From: Kaiparowitsia implicata GSE-PSE-MK54-09C
Lineage (GTDB): Bacteria > Cyanobacteriota > Cyanobacteriia > Elainellales > Elainellaceae
DNA length: 52,533 bases
Direction: 5' to 3'
NCBI GenBank assembly: GCA_019359435.1
Contig: JAHHHI010000098.1
Span: forward strand, 1-52,533
The notes beneath the pieces are model-generated. The model searched no databases. It was given only the letters and a program-made list of their open reading frames with translations, and was not told the origin of the DNA. Below are positions 9,421-17,405 of this stretch, in pieces. The position numbers and the translations under genes were made by a program. Numbering within the stretch: the stretch's first letter is position 1; every line of letters starts with the position of its first letter.

Positions 9421-10641
9421 ATGGTTAACCAAATTCAGACGCGCTATGTAGCCCAGTGGATCAATGCAGTCTCCGACATTCCCCAGGATGATTGGGATGC
9501 GCTGGCGCTTCCCCTGACTACCCCATTTTTTGAATGGGAGTGGCTGCACAATTTAGAGGAGTCTGGCAGCGCCACGGCCAAGTCGGGCTGGTTGCCCAAT
9601 CATCTGGTGCTATGGCGTGAGGATGATTCTGCCCAATTGGGCGCGGGGGCACCTAAGGCGCGACGGCGGCTGGTGGCGATCGCCCCGCTTTATCTCAAAG
9701 GCCATAGCTATGGGGAGTTTGTGTTTGACTACCAATGGGCAGATCTGGCAGAGCGGCTAGGCGTGCGCTATTATCCCAAGCTGTTGGGCATGTCGCCTGT
9801 GACCCCGGCAGAGGGGTATCGCTTTTTGATTGCGCCAGAGGAAGACGAAGACGAGCTGACCGCCATGATGGTGCAGGTTATCGACCAGTTTTGCTTAGAG
9901 AATGGCATTTCTGGCTGCAATTTTTTGTATGTGGCGCCCGAATGGCGATCGCGCATGGAGAAACTTGGCTTTATGAGCTGGCTGCACCACAGTTTTGTGT
10001 GGCGTAACCAGGGCTTTCAGGGCTTTGACGACTATTTGGGATCATTCAATGCCAATCAGCGGCGCAACATCAAGCGCGAACGCAAGGCGGTCACCAACGC
10101 GGGGTTAACCCTGCGCTCCGTGACGGGTGACGAAATTTCTACTGATTTGCTGCTGCAAATGTATGACTTTTACTGCGATACCTGCGATAAGTTTGGCTGG
10201 TGGGGCAGCAAATACTTGACGCGGCGGTTCTTTGAGCAACTGCAGCCGGCCTTCTGCCACCGGACGGTGCTGTTTGCCGCCTACGACGACGCCAGCTCTC
10301 CGCGTCCTATTGGTATGTCGATGTGCTTTACCAAGGGCGATCGCCTCTACGGACGCTATTGGGGATCAACGAACGACATCGAAAACTTGCACTTCGATGC
10401 CTGTTATTACAGCCCGGTGGAGTGGGCGATCGCCCAAGGCATTCAAATTTTTGACCCTGGAGCGGGGGGCCGCCACAAAAAGCGGCGTGGCTTTCCGGCA
10501 ACTCCCAATCATTCGCTCCATCGCTTTTATGATCCCCGCTTAGCAAAAATTCTGCGTAGCTACATTGGAGAGGTCAACGCCCAAGAGCAGCAAGAAATTG
10601 ACGACATCAATCAGGATTTACCATTCAAGCCCGCAGATTAA
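9421..10641 (+). CDS. FemAB/GNAT-like acyltransferase (peptidogalycan family)
   Basis: A 406-residue soluble protein of the family usually annotated as peptidogalycan biosynthesis or GNAT-fold N-acetyltransferase (FemAB_like, DUF482). Recognisable stretches are the N-terminal PFFEWEWLHNLEESG, the central VWRNQGFQGFDDYLGSF with NANQRRNIKRER, and the late FDPGAGGRHKKRRGF. Family members are compared with FemABX peptidyl transferases, but their substrate is unknown; the name does not establish a role in cell-wall synthesis. No signal peptide or membrane helix is visible. It is followed by psbK 122 bp downstream. Confidence 0.85.
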   Translation: MVNQIQTRYVAQWINAVSDIPQDDWDALALPLTTPFFEWEWLHNLEESGSATAKSGWLPNHLVLWREDDSAQLGAGAPKARRRLVAIAPLYLKGHSYGEFVFDYQWADLAERLGVRYYPKLLGMSPVTPAEGYRFLIAPEEDEDELTAMMVQVIDQFCLENGISGCNFLYVAPEWRSRMEKLGFMSWLHHSFVWRNQGFQGFDDYLGSFNANQRRNIKRERKAVTNAGLTLRSVTGDEISTDLLLQMYDFYCDTCDKFGWWGSKYLTRRFFEQLQPAFCHRTVLFAAYDDASSPRPIGMSMCFTKGDRLYGRYWGSTNDIENLHFDACYYSPVEWAIAQGIQIFDPGAGGRHKKRRGFPATPNHSLHRFYDPRLAKILRSYIGEVNAQEQQEIDDINQDLPFKPAD

Positions 10642-10763
10642 GGAAAGAAAGCGCAAACACGGGCGATCGACAGGAGCCTGAATCGAGGCTCTGCACCGTC
10701 AATTGACCCCCAATCGTGTTAAGATACCTCTCAATTCTGAGATTTGTGTTGGAGAGATAACTG

Positions 10764-10901
10764 ATGGACGCCGCGCTGTTACTCGCAAAATTGCCCGAAG
10801 CTTATGCAATCTTTGATCCTCTGGTAGATGTTCTGCCAGTCATCCCTCTCTTTTTCTTTTTGCTGGCGTTTGTTTGGCAAGCAGCCGTGGGGTTTAAATA
10901 G
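10764..10901 (+). CDS. psbK: Photosystem II reaction centre protein K
   Basis: This 45-residue membrane protein is a low-molecular-weight subunit at the periphery of the PSII core near CP43. The first residues form the short leader removed on maturation (mature PsbK starts at a Lys, here Lys9 in LLAKLPEAY). The signature [19 protein letters not shown] and the C-terminal [10 protein letters not shown] are typical. One membrane helix covers about residues 24-42. GGAGAG lies 7 bases before the ATG. A TAAGAT box at 10720-10725 may be the -10 element, but its -35 is unclear. The hairpin at 10965-11013 probably ends the transcript. Confidence 0.97.
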   Translation: MDAALLLAKLPEAYAIFDPLVDVLPVIPLFFFLLAFVWQAAVGFK

Positions 10902-10964
10902 ACTGCTAGACAGCCTGCCAGACGGTTCGGGCAGCCATCCGTCTACTCTTTAGCGTTAGAACAA

Positions 10965-11013
10965 AAACAGCACTATGGCGTCCGGGCTTTGCTCAGACGC
11001 CATAGTGCTGTTT
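10965..11013 (+). terminator. Long hairpin downstream of psbK
   Basis: AAACAGCACTATGGCGTC (10965-10982) pairs perfectly with GACGCCATAGTGCTGTTT (10996-11013) around a 13-base loop. Only three T follow the stem, so it may act as a terminator or 3' stabiliser rather than as a textbook intrinsic terminator. Confidence 0.65.
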
Positions 11014-11066
11014 GATGAGGAGAGGCGTCTAAGGCGATCGCCTCATCAGATTCAACCGATCGGCGA

Positions 11067-11148
11067 CAGCCCTTTAGCCTGTTTTTTGGTCGGGCGTGGC
11101 AACGCTAATGAAATAAGGCTTTTAGCTAGGATTGACGACACGCCCTAG
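11067..11148 (+). repeat. Dispersed repeat B, copy 1 (IS200/IS605-like palindromic end)
   Basis: About 82 bp, roughly 85 percent identical to 39030-39111. Shared blocks include TAGCCTGTTT, GTCGGGCGTG, CAACGCT, ATAAGGCTTTTAG and ACACGCCCTAG. GGGCGTG and CACGCCC form an internal inverted repeat. There is no coding capacity. The layout resembles the hairpin end of IS200/IS605-type elements, but that family assignment is an inference. Confidence 0.65.
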
Positions 11149-11169
11149 AACGATGGGATTGAGGGGACG

Positions 11170-12165
11170 ATGAGGCTTGTATTTTTTGGTACGCCGGAGT
11201 TTGCGGTACCCAGTTTAGAACGCTTGCTGCAACAGCCTGAGATGGCTGTGGTAGCGGTGGTGACTCAGCCCGACAAGCGCCGCGGGCGCGGTGGGGATCT
11301 AAGCCCGTCTCCGATCAAGGCAGTGGCGATCGCACACGATAGTCCAGTTTGGCAGCCGCGCAGTGTTAAGAAGCATGCCGAGACTCTAGAAAACCTCAAG
11401 GCTGCCGAGGCCGATGCATTTGTAGTGGTCGCCTATGGGCAGATTCTATCGCCTGAAATTCTGGCGATGCCGCGGTTGGGCTGCGTCAATGCCCATGGGT
11501 CGCTGTTGCCGCAGTATCGTGGAGCTGCACCGATTCAGTGGTGTCTGTATCACGGTGAAGCGGAAACGGGCATTACCACCATGTTGATGGATGCGGGTAT
11601 GGATACCGGCGCGATGCTGTTGAAAACCCAGTTGCCCATTGGTCTGATGGACCATGCAGGGGATGTGGCGCGATCGCTGGCCCACCAAGCGGCGGATCTG
11701 CTGGTGGAAACGCTGGCAGGTTTAGATCAGGGAGCGATCGCTCCCTTTCCCCAAGACGAGGCTGCTGCCACCTACGCGCCGCTGATCCAAAAAGCTGACT
11801 ACGCGCTGGATTGGGAGAACGGGGCGATCGCCCTGCATAACCACGTGCGCGGGTTCTATCCCAACTGCGTGACGACCTTTCGAGGCAGCAGCCTCAAGAT
11901 TTTGATGACGGTGCCGTTAACCGGTGAGACTCTGGCGCAACTCCCCGCAGAGGTGCAGGCTGCCGCCTCGGATTGGACGCCGCTCCTCAATCGGGCTGAC
12001 CCACCGGGAACCATCATTGGGCTCGTGAAACCTTTGGGGGCGATCGCCACCACCCGAGACGGCTTGCTGCTGCTGCATACCGTTAAGCCTGCGGGCAAAC
12101 GGACTCAATCAGGCTGGGATTTTGTCAACGGCAGCCACCTAGAGATGGGCGAACGTCTGGGCTAG
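11170..12165 (+). CDS. fmt: Methionyl-tRNA formyltransferase
   Basis: This 331-residue cytoplasmic enzyme transfers a formyl group from 10-formyl-THF to Met-tRNA-fMet for translation initiation. It begins [17 protein letters not shown]. The catalytic segment contains [18 protein letters not shown] (Asn, His) and a following [13 protein letters not shown]. The C-terminal tRNA-binding domain starts near residue 210 ([11 protein letters not shown]). Length is normal for the family. It ends 49 bp from the convergent TPR gene. The start ATG at 11170 follows GGGGACG. Confidence 0.97.
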   Translation: MRLVFFGTPEFAVPSLERLLQQPEMAVVAVVTQPDKRRGRGGDLSPSPIKAVAIAHDSPVWQPRSVKKHAETLENLKAAEADAFVVVAYGQILSPEILAMPRLGCVNAHGSLLPQYRGAAPIQWCLYHGEAETGITTMLMDAGMDTGAMLLKTQLPIGLMDHAGDVARSLAHQAADLLVETLAGLDQGAIAPFPQDEAAATYAPLIQKADYALDWENGAIALHNHVRGFYPNCVTTFRGSSLKILMTVPLTGETLAQLPAEVQAAASDWTPLLNRADPPGTIIGLVKPLGAIATTRDGLLLLHTVKPAGKRTQSGWDFVNGSHLEMGERLG

Positions 12166-12214
12166 CGCGACTCTGACCCCACCCCTGCAGAGTTTGCCTC
12201 GATCAACCGTTGGA

Positions 12215-12685
12215 TTATGAGAGCTTCGCAGTGCACTCCAAAATGAGCCGTTGATTCATGACGGCGTGGGGCTGAAGCTCTAGCGCCCGCTGAAACGCCT
12301 GAATCGCCGCCACATACTCCCCTAGTGCGGCATGGCACAAGCCCTTGCCGTGCAGCGCCCCAAAGTGAATGGAGTTTAGCTCGAGTACCTGGTCACAATC
12401 GGCTAGCGATTGGCGATAGCGTTTTTGAATAAAGTAGAGCACCGCACGCCGATTCCAGGCTTCGGCAAAGTCGGGCTGGTCTGCAATCACTTGGCCTAGC
12501 AACGTTTCAGCCTGCTGAAATTCACCCACATCAATATAGGCCTGGCTGCGCTCTAATAACTCCAGCCCTACCATGCCTTTTTGGGTAAACCATCGCCGCC
12601 ATAATTCTGTTGTGGCGCGATCGCGCACCGCCTCATCCTCATGCTTCAAATCCTTCAAAATCTGGTCAATAGAGTCATCATCCAT
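12215..12685 (-). CDS. Tetratricopeptide repeat protein
   Basis: A 156-residue soluble protein. The N-terminus (1-45) contains charged helices with WRRWFTQKG; from about residue 46 there are three TPR-like helical pairs, with canonical W, A, Y and P positions in DFAEAWNRRAVLYFIQKRY and IHFGALHGKGLCHAALGEY. TPR proteins are binding scaffolds; no catalytic motif is present. The start lies 15 bp after the stop of the DUF6464 gene, so both are probably one transcript. The partner is unknown. Confidence 0.85.
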   Translation of the reverse strand: MDDDSIDQILKDLKHEDEAVRDRATTELWRRWFTQKGMVGLELLERSQAYIDVGEFQQAETLLGQVIADQPDFAEAWNRRAVLYFIQKRYRQSLADCDQVLELNSIHFGALHGKGLCHAALGEYVAAIQAFQRALELQPHAVMNQRLILECTAKLS

Positions 12686-12700
12686 GGGCTATTATCTCCC

Positions 12701-13054
12701 TCAACGCGGCTCAAAAAAGCGGCAGCCTTTGCAGGGCCCCAAGGGTGCCACCGCACAGCGCAGCACCTCAGATTGAGCGTTAAATCGACAGTCTGCATCG
12801 CCGATGACCCATCGCCCAGCCACCCAACTGCGCTCATGGGTGCAGGGTGCCCGCTGCACATACAGCGCTATGCGCTCAAGCTGGTAGCGCCCACCCCGCA
12901 GTTGATAGCGGTGACGCCGCTCTAAAACTGCATAGGTTTCACCATCCAAATCTAGATAGGCACCGGGCTGGGGCATCCAGTCTAGATGCACATGGCCCAG
13001 CGTTTGGCGCGGATGGTTGAGGATAACCTCTGTAGGCAGAACCTTTTCCTCCAT
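12701..13054 (-). CDS. DUF6464 family protein
   Basis: A 117-residue protein of the cyanobacterial family DUF6464, whose function is not known. Seen here: a beta-rich N-terminal half (GAYLDLDGETYAVLERRH), GGRYQLERIALYVQ, and four conserved Cys, in RAPCTHERS, DADCRFN, VLRCAV and PCKGCRFFEP. The last pair, CxxC, is near the C-terminus and the set could bind a metal or a cluster. It precedes the TPR gene by 15 bp. The family name comes from memory of the Cys pattern and length. Confidence 0.8.
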   Translation of the reverse strand: MEEKVLPTEVILNHPRQTLGHVHLDWMPQPGAYLDLDGETYAVLERRHRYQLRGGRYQLERIALYVQRAPCTHERSWVAGRWVIGDADCRFNAQSEVLRCAVAPLGPCKGCRFFEPR

Positions 13055-13194
13055 TAAATCAGCGGATGTAGAGGGTTTAGGCTAGTATCGCATGGCGGCA
13101 GCGCTGGTTTAGTCCTCTCGGGGAGTGGTCTTCAGGTTTCTCCAGGTGATTGGGGGTGTATCGCAGTGGAAATCGGAAGAGCTATCGCCCCGAC

Positions 13195-13246
13195 CAACTG
13201 CCCCGATTAACTGCCTAGATCAATTGCCTAGATCAACTGCCCAAAT
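13195..13246 (+). repeat. 13-bp tandem repeat, four units
   Basis: Units CAACTGCCCCGAT, TAACTGCCTAGAT, CAATTGCCTAGAT and CAACTGCCCAAAT follow one another without gaps in the 13055-13368 intergenic region, upstream of the Trypco1 gene. The rest of this region shows no further feature I can support. Confidence 0.75.
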
Positions 13247-13368
13247 CATTCGTCCAATCTTCCGCCCTGCGTAGGTTCACGAGCGAGGGGTAAGCCTCCC
13301 TGTAAGCCCACCCCTGTGCTGCCCTATGGTATGGAAGACCCTAAGTAATTCTGAATGCGCTGTTTCGT

Positions 13369-13809
13369 ATGAGCAAGCTACAACCGATCCACATCGACGA
13401 ACATACCGTCATCTACATTGAAGCCGAGGATGGGCTGGATTTAGTGGGCAGCAATGGCAGCCTTTATCACGGCACTGCGGGCAATGATGCTAGAAGCAAT
13501 GGTGCTCTGGGCAATGGTGGTGTAGAAGGGGAACAGACCCGCACCTCTAAGGGGTTGCTTAACCGCCCCTCTCAAACCGAGCAAATGACGGCTCGAGTGC
13601 AAACTTTAGAAAACACCATTCGCTACTACACCACGTATATGCTGAATGCGTTTCGCAGCGTGGCGATCGCCGAAGTCAAAAAAGTCACCCTAGAATTTGG
13701 CGTGAACATGAGCGGGGTGAGCGGTATTCCCTACATCGCCTCTGGCACGGCAGGCTGCAATGTGCGCGTCCAGGTCGAGTGCGCCTTCGACGACCCTCTA
13801 GCAGAGTAA
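13369..13809 (+). CDS. Trypco1 (CU044_2847) domain protein
   Basis: This is a 146-residue protein with the trypsin-co-occurring domain 1 signature. The N-terminal strand pair is VIYIEAEDG, then comes a Gly/Asn-rich insertion (about residues 27-60, SNGSLYHGTAGN), a helical stretch (about 64-100) and the conserved C-terminal half VTLEFGVNMSGVSGIP followed by a beta strand RVQVECAF. Trypco1 domains are known from predicted conflict or apoptosis-like systems with trypsin-like proteases and NACHT or TPR proteins. None of those partners is adjacent here, so the role is open. The flexible Gly/Asn insertion is unusual for the domain. ATG 13369 is followed directly by the conserved strand region. Confidence 0.75.
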   Translation: MSKLQPIHIDEHTVIYIEAEDGLDLVGSNGSLYHGTAGNDARSNGALGNGGVEGEQTRTSKGLLNRPSQTEQMTARVQTLENTIRYYTTYMLNAFRSVAIAEVKKVTLEFGVNMSGVSGIPYIASGTAGCNVRVQVECAFDDPLAE

Positions 13810-13988
13810 TGCTGTTGGGTTACCTTATTTTTTTTGCGAGTCCCTTAGCAGTAAGGGTGCAGGGTAAACCCCACCTCATTCGACCTTCTAAACAGAGTCG
13901 CCCTCACATTCCCTCGGGAGATGTACATACAAAACTTAATTAAAAATGCTAACGTTGACGCACTTAAGCAGTATTGGAGCGTATCAGC

Positions 13989-14180
13989 GTGCGTCGAATC
14001 GTGAGTCCTGTTGTGAAAGAGCGATTGGTGATTGGGGCGATTTGCGCTGCGTCGATGGCAGGCACGTTGAGCCTGTTTGGCAGTGTGCCTCTGGTAGAGC
14101 GGATGGTGATTGCGCTGCAAGAGGCGTTGCCTTACCGAGCATCCTCGTCAAATACAACCCCTACGCCTCGTGAATTTTGA
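13989..14180 (+). CDS. Small hypothetical membrane protein
   Basis: A 63-residue open frame with a hydrophobic stretch LVIGAICAASMAGTLSLFG (about residues 13-31) that could be one membrane helix, and a polar tail. I prefer the GTG at 13989 because GGAG lies 9 bases upstream; a TTG at 13974 would add five residues. I do not recognise a family. It sits alone between the Trypco1 gene and truB. Codon use and the helix argue for a real gene, but this is uncertain. Confidence 0.4.
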   Translation: MRRIVSPVVKERLVIGAICAASMAGTLSLFGSVPLVERMVIALQEALPYRASSSNTTPTPREF

Positions 14181-14401
14181 TCGCGATGTTCTGGTTATGG
14201 TTGTGGGGCACTAGATCTGAGCTCAGCGCTATGTAACCCTGAACCGTCTGAGACGACGTGAATTTCAATGCAGGGCTGGTTTGGGGCTGAGAGTTCAACC
14301 CGTGACCAGGAAACGCCTGTGCTTCAAACCTGTGGTCTATCCATAGCCTACTGTGGCACCCCTTTCCGGTAGGATGACGTGGGCGAATCGACGGTAACAG
14401 T

Positions 14402-15355
14402 GTGGATGGATTTCTGAATTTGAATAAGCCCTTGGGGTTAACCTCCCACGACTGTGTGGCACGGCTGCGTCGGCTGCTGCGGATTAAGCGGGTGGGGCAT
14501 GCGGGCACCCTTGACCCAGCGGCGACGGGCGTGCTGCCTATTGCGGTGGGACGTGCAACTCGGCTATTACAATTTTTGCCGACCGATAAGGCTTATCATG
14601 CGGTGGTGCGGTTTGGTGTGCAAACTGATACGGATGATTTGGACGGTGAGGTGCTGCGGCAGCAGCCTGCACTGGCTTTATCGCTAGAGGCCGTGGAATC
14701 AGCGCTGCCTCAGTTTGTGGGCATGATTCAGCAGGTGCCGCCCCGCTACAGCGCCATTCAGGTTGGCGGCAAGCGGCTGTATGAACTGGCACGGGCGGGG
14801 CTAGTGGTGGATGTGCCAATCCGTACGGTTACGATTCATCAGATTGAGGTGCAAGGCTGGCGGTCAGGAGACTTTCCAGAAATGGATTTGGCGATCGCCT
14901 GTGGATCAGGCACCTATATCCGCGCCATTGCCCGCGATTTGGGGGATGTGCTGGGCACCGGAGCTACCCTTGCTGCGCTTGAACGCACTGTCAGCAGCGG
15001 GTTTGCCCTGGCCCATAGCCACACGCTAGAGGCGCTAGAGACGCTAACTCAGGATGATGCGCTCCGTCTGATTCAGCCGCAAGCAGTGCTGGCACACCTC
15101 GCGGCTCTAACGTTGTCGCCCCAGTTGGCTCAGCGCTGGTGTCAGGGGCAGCGCCTTCCCTTGGTAGAGATTCAAGACACGACTTCCCTCACGACGGGCT
15201 CTCGGGACGTTGATCCCCCCCGCGCTGATTCTTCAAATGATGAGCCGCAGAGCGATCGCCCCTATTGTGTCAACCACGCCAATGGTGATTTCCTCGGTGT
15301 TGGTCGCCTCATAGAAGCCCAATCTGTCCTCTCGCCTTGGGTGGTCTGGAATTGA
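14402..15355 (+). CDS. truB: tRNA pseudouridine(55) synthase TruB
   Basis: This 317-residue enzyme converts U55 in the T-loop of tRNAs to pseudouridine. It starts with a GTG codon, MDGFLNLNKPLGLTSHD. The catalytic Asp is in GHAGTLDPAATGVL, and the RYSAIQVGGKRLYELAR and GSGTYIRAIARDLG motifs follow. The C-terminal part (about 240-317) is a family-variable region. The start is supported by the need for the conserved N-terminal GFLNLNKP strand. The HAD gene follows 85 bp later. Confidence 0.96.
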   Translation: MDGFLNLNKPLGLTSHDCVARLRRLLRIKRVGHAGTLDPAATGVLPIAVGRATRLLQFLPTDKAYHAVVRFGVQTDTDDLDGEVLRQQPALALSLEAVESALPQFVGMIQQVPPRYSAIQVGGKRLYELARAGLVVDVPIRTVTIHQIEVQGWRSGDFPEMDLAIACGSGTYIRAIARDLGDVLGTGATLAALERTVSSGFALAHSHTLEALETLTQDDALRLIQPQAVLAHLAALTLSPQLAQRWCQGQRLPLVEIQDTTSLTTGSRDVDPPRADSSNDEPQSDRPYCVNHANGDFLGVGRLIEAQSVLSPWVVWN

Positions 15356-15440
15356 TCTGGAACTGATCTAGGGTTGTGCGTGAGAAGGCTTTCTTATACT
15401 TTTATGTAGCAACTCTGTGTAGCACCCAACGGCAAGCCCC

Positions 15441-16181
15441 ATGCCCGATATCCGCCTGATCGCCACCGACATGGATGGCACCCTGACCCGCCAGGGCAAG
15501 TTTTCCACCACATTGCTGCGTGCGTTAGAGCTACTTGCTGCTGCGCCGATACCCGTCTTGATTGTGACGGGCCGATCTGCAGGGTGGGTAGAGGCGATCG
15601 CCCATTATCTTCCTGTTGCAGGGGCGATCGCAGAGAACGGTGGCGTGTTTTATAGTGCTGATGCCGCTACTCAAGAATTATTAGTGCCTGTGTCGGCCAT
15701 TGCGGCGCATCGTCAGCAGTTGGCCGCAGCGTTTATCCAATTACAGCAGCACTTTCCCCATCTAGAAGAATCGAGCGATAACCGCTCTCGGCTCACAGAT
15801 TGGACGTTTGACGTGGCTGGGCTAGACAGAGCGGCGTTGCAATGGATGAGCGATCGCTGCCGCCAAGCTGGGCTGGGGTTTACCTATAGCACGGTGCAAT
15901 GCCATATCAAATTGCCCGAGCAAGACAAGGCGATCGCCCTAGGCCAAGTTCTTCAGCGCTACTATCCCGACATCACTGGGGATCAGGTTTTGACAGTGGG
16001 AGATAGCCCCAACGACGAAAGCCTGTTTAACCCGACGCTGTTTCCCCATTCGGTTGGGGTGGCGAATGTGCGCCATTACCTAGAGCAGTTGCAGCATCAG
16101 CCTGCCGCGATTACCACCGCATCTGAAGTCGATGGGTTTTGGGAAGGGGTGCAGCCCTGGCTTAACGTCAGTTCGGGTTAA
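15441..16181 (+). CDS. HAD-superfamily phosphatase (Cof-type)
   Basis: A 246-residue HAD hydrolase. Motif I is DMDGTLT (catalytic Asp about residue 10), motif II is VTGRS, Lys is in KLPEQDKAIALG and motif IV is VGDSPNDESLF. The insertion between motifs II and III makes it a Cof/SPP-like C2-cap phosphatase, probably acting on a sugar phosphate; the substrate is not evident. The last six codons (LNVSSG and the stop) lie inside a MITE copy (16164-16211), so the native C-terminus has probably been replaced. Confidence 0.9.
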   Translation: MPDIRLIATDMDGTLTRQGKFSTTLLRALELLAAAPIPVLIVTGRSAGWVEAIAHYLPVAGAIAENGGVFYSADAATQELLVPVSAIAAHRQQLAAAFIQLQQHFPHLEESSDNRSRLTDWTFDVAGLDRAALQWMSDRCRQAGLGFTYSTVQCHIKLPEQDKAIALGQVLQRYYPDITGDQVLTVGDSPNDESLFNPTLFPHSVGVANVRHYLEQLQHQPAAITTASEVDGFWEGVQPWLNVSSG

Positions 16182-16211
16182 GGGGGTTTGAGCTTATTCC
16201 GAACTCAGGTT
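16164..16211 (+). mobile_element. MITE family A, short 48-bp copy with 5-bp target duplication
   Basis: The ends AACGTCAGTTCGGGTTAAG and GAGCTTATTCCGAACTCAGGTT are imperfect inverted repeats. GGCTT flanks both sides (16159-16163 and 16212-16216). The two inner hairpins of the full 124-bp version (52395-52518) are absent. It overlaps the 3' end of the HAD gene and supplies its stop codon. Confidence 0.85.
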
Positions 16212-16320
16212 GGCTTAATCGGTTGGCCTGAGCCGCTCTTACTGAACCGGCAGCAGTATCCTCTTGGGGGATAATGAGGGCGATCTTTCTATCTCTGCTG
16301 TCGTGCAGATCCTCTCACCT

Positions 16321-16998
16321 ATGCAAGTGCTGTCTCTGGATGATCAGCTATTCTATTCCAGCGCGGTGCTGGAGTTTATTGTGCCCGTGAGTCTGCAGGT
16401 AGCGTTTTGTGAATGGCATGAGGAGCTGACTCAGGCGACCAGCGGCCACGATGGGTTTTTGCGAATTGACCGCTGCGACCCGTTGCGGTGTGCTGACGGG
16501 GTCGACAAATGGTATACCATCGTTCACTTTGATACGCCCAATCATTTAAATGACTGGATTGAGTCAGGAGAGTGCGATCGCCTGTTGCAGCAAGGGCAGC
16601 ACTTATTTGAGCACCACAAGTTCAAATCCTTTACGACTGGGCTTGAGGGGTGGTTTTCGCCGGTCTCGGGCAGTCATCGCAGCTTGGGGTTGCCGCCGTG
16701 GAAGCAAGTGCTTTCGGTGGTGCTGGGGCTATATCCCACGATCGCCCTGCAATCGCTACTATTTGAACGGCTGGGGCTGTTTCAAGCCTGGCCCACCTCC
16801 GCGTCTCTGCTGGTCAGCATTCTCATTTCATCGACGCTGCTGACCTGGCTCGTGATGCCGCTGGTGGTGCGGTTGTTGAGGTTTTGGCTGCGACCTGCCT
16901 TTCGGCGATCGCCCCGGCGGCTTAACCTGATTGGCATTGGTCTGATTGTGACGGCACTGGGGCTGATGATGCTGTTGTTTCAGGCGATCGCCCAATGA
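16321..16998 (+). CDS. ABM-like domain membrane protein
   Basis: A 225-residue protein. The N-terminal half (about 1-100) looks like an antibiotic-biosynthesis monooxygenase (ferredoxin-like dimer) domain, with FCEWHEELTQATSGHDGFL and YTIVHFDTPNHLNDWIES. The C-terminal half has three hydrophobic segments (SVVLGLYPTIALQSLL, LLVSILISSTLLTWLV and LNLIGIGLIVTALGL). Two-part ABM plus membrane proteins are widespread in cyanobacteria with no assigned role. I prefer ATG 16321; an in-frame TTG at 16264 would extend it 19 residues without family support. It lies downstream of the HAD gene across the MITE. Confidence 0.75.
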   Translation: MQVLSLDDQLFYSSAVLEFIVPVSLQVAFCEWHEELTQATSGHDGFLRIDRCDPLRCADGVDKWYTIVHFDTPNHLNDWIESGECDRLLQQGQHLFEHHKFKSFTTGLEGWFSPVSGSHRSLGLPPWKQVLSVVLGLYPTIALQSLLFERLGLFQAWPTSASLLVSILISSTLLTWLVMPLVVRLLRFWLRPAFRRSPRRLNLIGIGLIVTALGLMMLLFQAIAQ

Positions 16999-17405
16999 TT
17001 TTAGCAAACAGGGGCAGAGAAGGTTGGCAGTGTCCTTAATCACAGAATTCTGGCGTCTTACGCCGGATGAGGCTGCGGTTGTTATGCAGGCTAAGTGTGG
17101 CGATCGCCCAACTGGCACGAGATTCGCCACTCTAGGCTGCTAAATCAGAAACAATAGTAATTCTTAACAAGGCACCCCTGAGGTTTTTTCACTAAAAACA
17201 ATCCCGCATTAATCAGCGGTCATCTCGCAATGGCGAATGGCGGCTATCCCAGTGCAGGGATGATCTAGATGATTTAGTAGAGAAGTGGCCTGAGATCTTA
17301 GAACTTTTGGGATTTATATCGCACCCCATCAAAAGCCATCGCATTAAGCCCACGATTTAAGCCCACGATGTTGATCGGATACATGTTTAGTAGATTGCCA
17401 GGTGA
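16999..17405. other. Intergenic region, no feature recognised
   Basis: This stretch between the ABM-like gene and the GH3 gene contains HIP1 sites and short imperfect palindromes (CTGGCGTCTTACGCCGG near 17050) but no open frame, tRNA or repeat copy that I can support. The GH3 promoter presumably lies near the right end. Confidence 0.5.
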
